Assembly (NCBI GenBank): GCA_021780545.1
Contig: JAJXYP010000014.1
Coordinates: 1-6,419, forward strand
Direction of reading: 5' to 3'
Source: a bacterium
GTDB taxonomy: Bacteria > Patescibacteriota > Minisyncoccia > UBA6257 > 2-01-FULL-56-20
DNA length: 6,419 nucleotides
Notes under the pieces: model-generated
Told to the model about the DNA's origin: nothing
What the model saw: the letters and a program-made list of their open reading frames with translations, nothing else
Databases searched by the model: none
Made by a program: the position numbers and the translations under genes
Part shown: one piece after another, positions 4,822 to 6,419 of the stretch
How the letters are laid out: each line of letters opens with the position of its first letter
Position numbering within the stretch: position 1 is the first letter of the stretch

Positions 4822-6419
<1,598 letters not shown>

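Overview
This window most likely comes from a small-genome, GC-rich bacterium of the Candidate Phyla Radiation / Patescibacteria type (moderate confidence). The pointers are an ATP synthase epsilon subunit cut down to its N-terminal domain, a short membrane-anchored Gmad2 protein, single-domain versions of normally larger enzymes, and tightly packed genes that often overlap and lack clear Shine-Dalgarno sites. No phylogenetic marker beyond AtpD/AtpG is present, so this placement is an inference.

Every supported gene lies on the minus strand, so transcription runs from high to low coordinates. Unit 1 (6419 to about 2886) starts with the end of an ATP synthase operon: the C-terminus of gamma (atpG), complete beta (atpD) and a short epsilon (atpC). 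Two carbonic-anhydrase-type genes follow in the same direction. The first, 147 aa, overlaps atpC by 8 nt and has the classical beta-class C-x-D-x-R ... H-x2-C signature. The second, 357 aa, has C-x-D-x-R ... H-x10-C, the zinc-ligand spacing of the carboxysomal shell carbonic anhydrase CsoSCA, and its C-terminal half may be a degenerate second copy of the fold. A strong intrinsic terminator closes this unit.

Unit 2 (about 2879 to 607) holds a PIG-L/LmbE-type deacetylase, a single-domain O6-alkylguanine-DNA alkyltransferase with PCHR active site, a membrane-anchored Gmad2 protein, and endonuclease III (nth) whose iron-sulfur cysteine set is half lost. Spacing is 29 nt, 1 nt and a 4-nt overlap, which fits one transcript. 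Two of the four proteins repair DNA base damage.

The 606-431 gap holds a promoter, a folded leader of about 95 nt and a strong intrinsic terminator. A 6-nt segment of the leader could pair with the 5' arm of that terminator, so the element is either a small RNA gene or an attenuator. The terminator U-tract runs straight into a TATAAT box that lies 9 nt before the start of an M16 (pitrilysin-family) zinc protease gene, which runs off the left end.

The most noteworthy items are the CsoSCA-like protein without carboxysome context beside the ATP synthase genes, the altered Fe-S loop of Nth, and the promoter/leader/terminator element ahead of the M16 gene. No CRISPR array, tRNA, rRNA or insertion sequence was seen.
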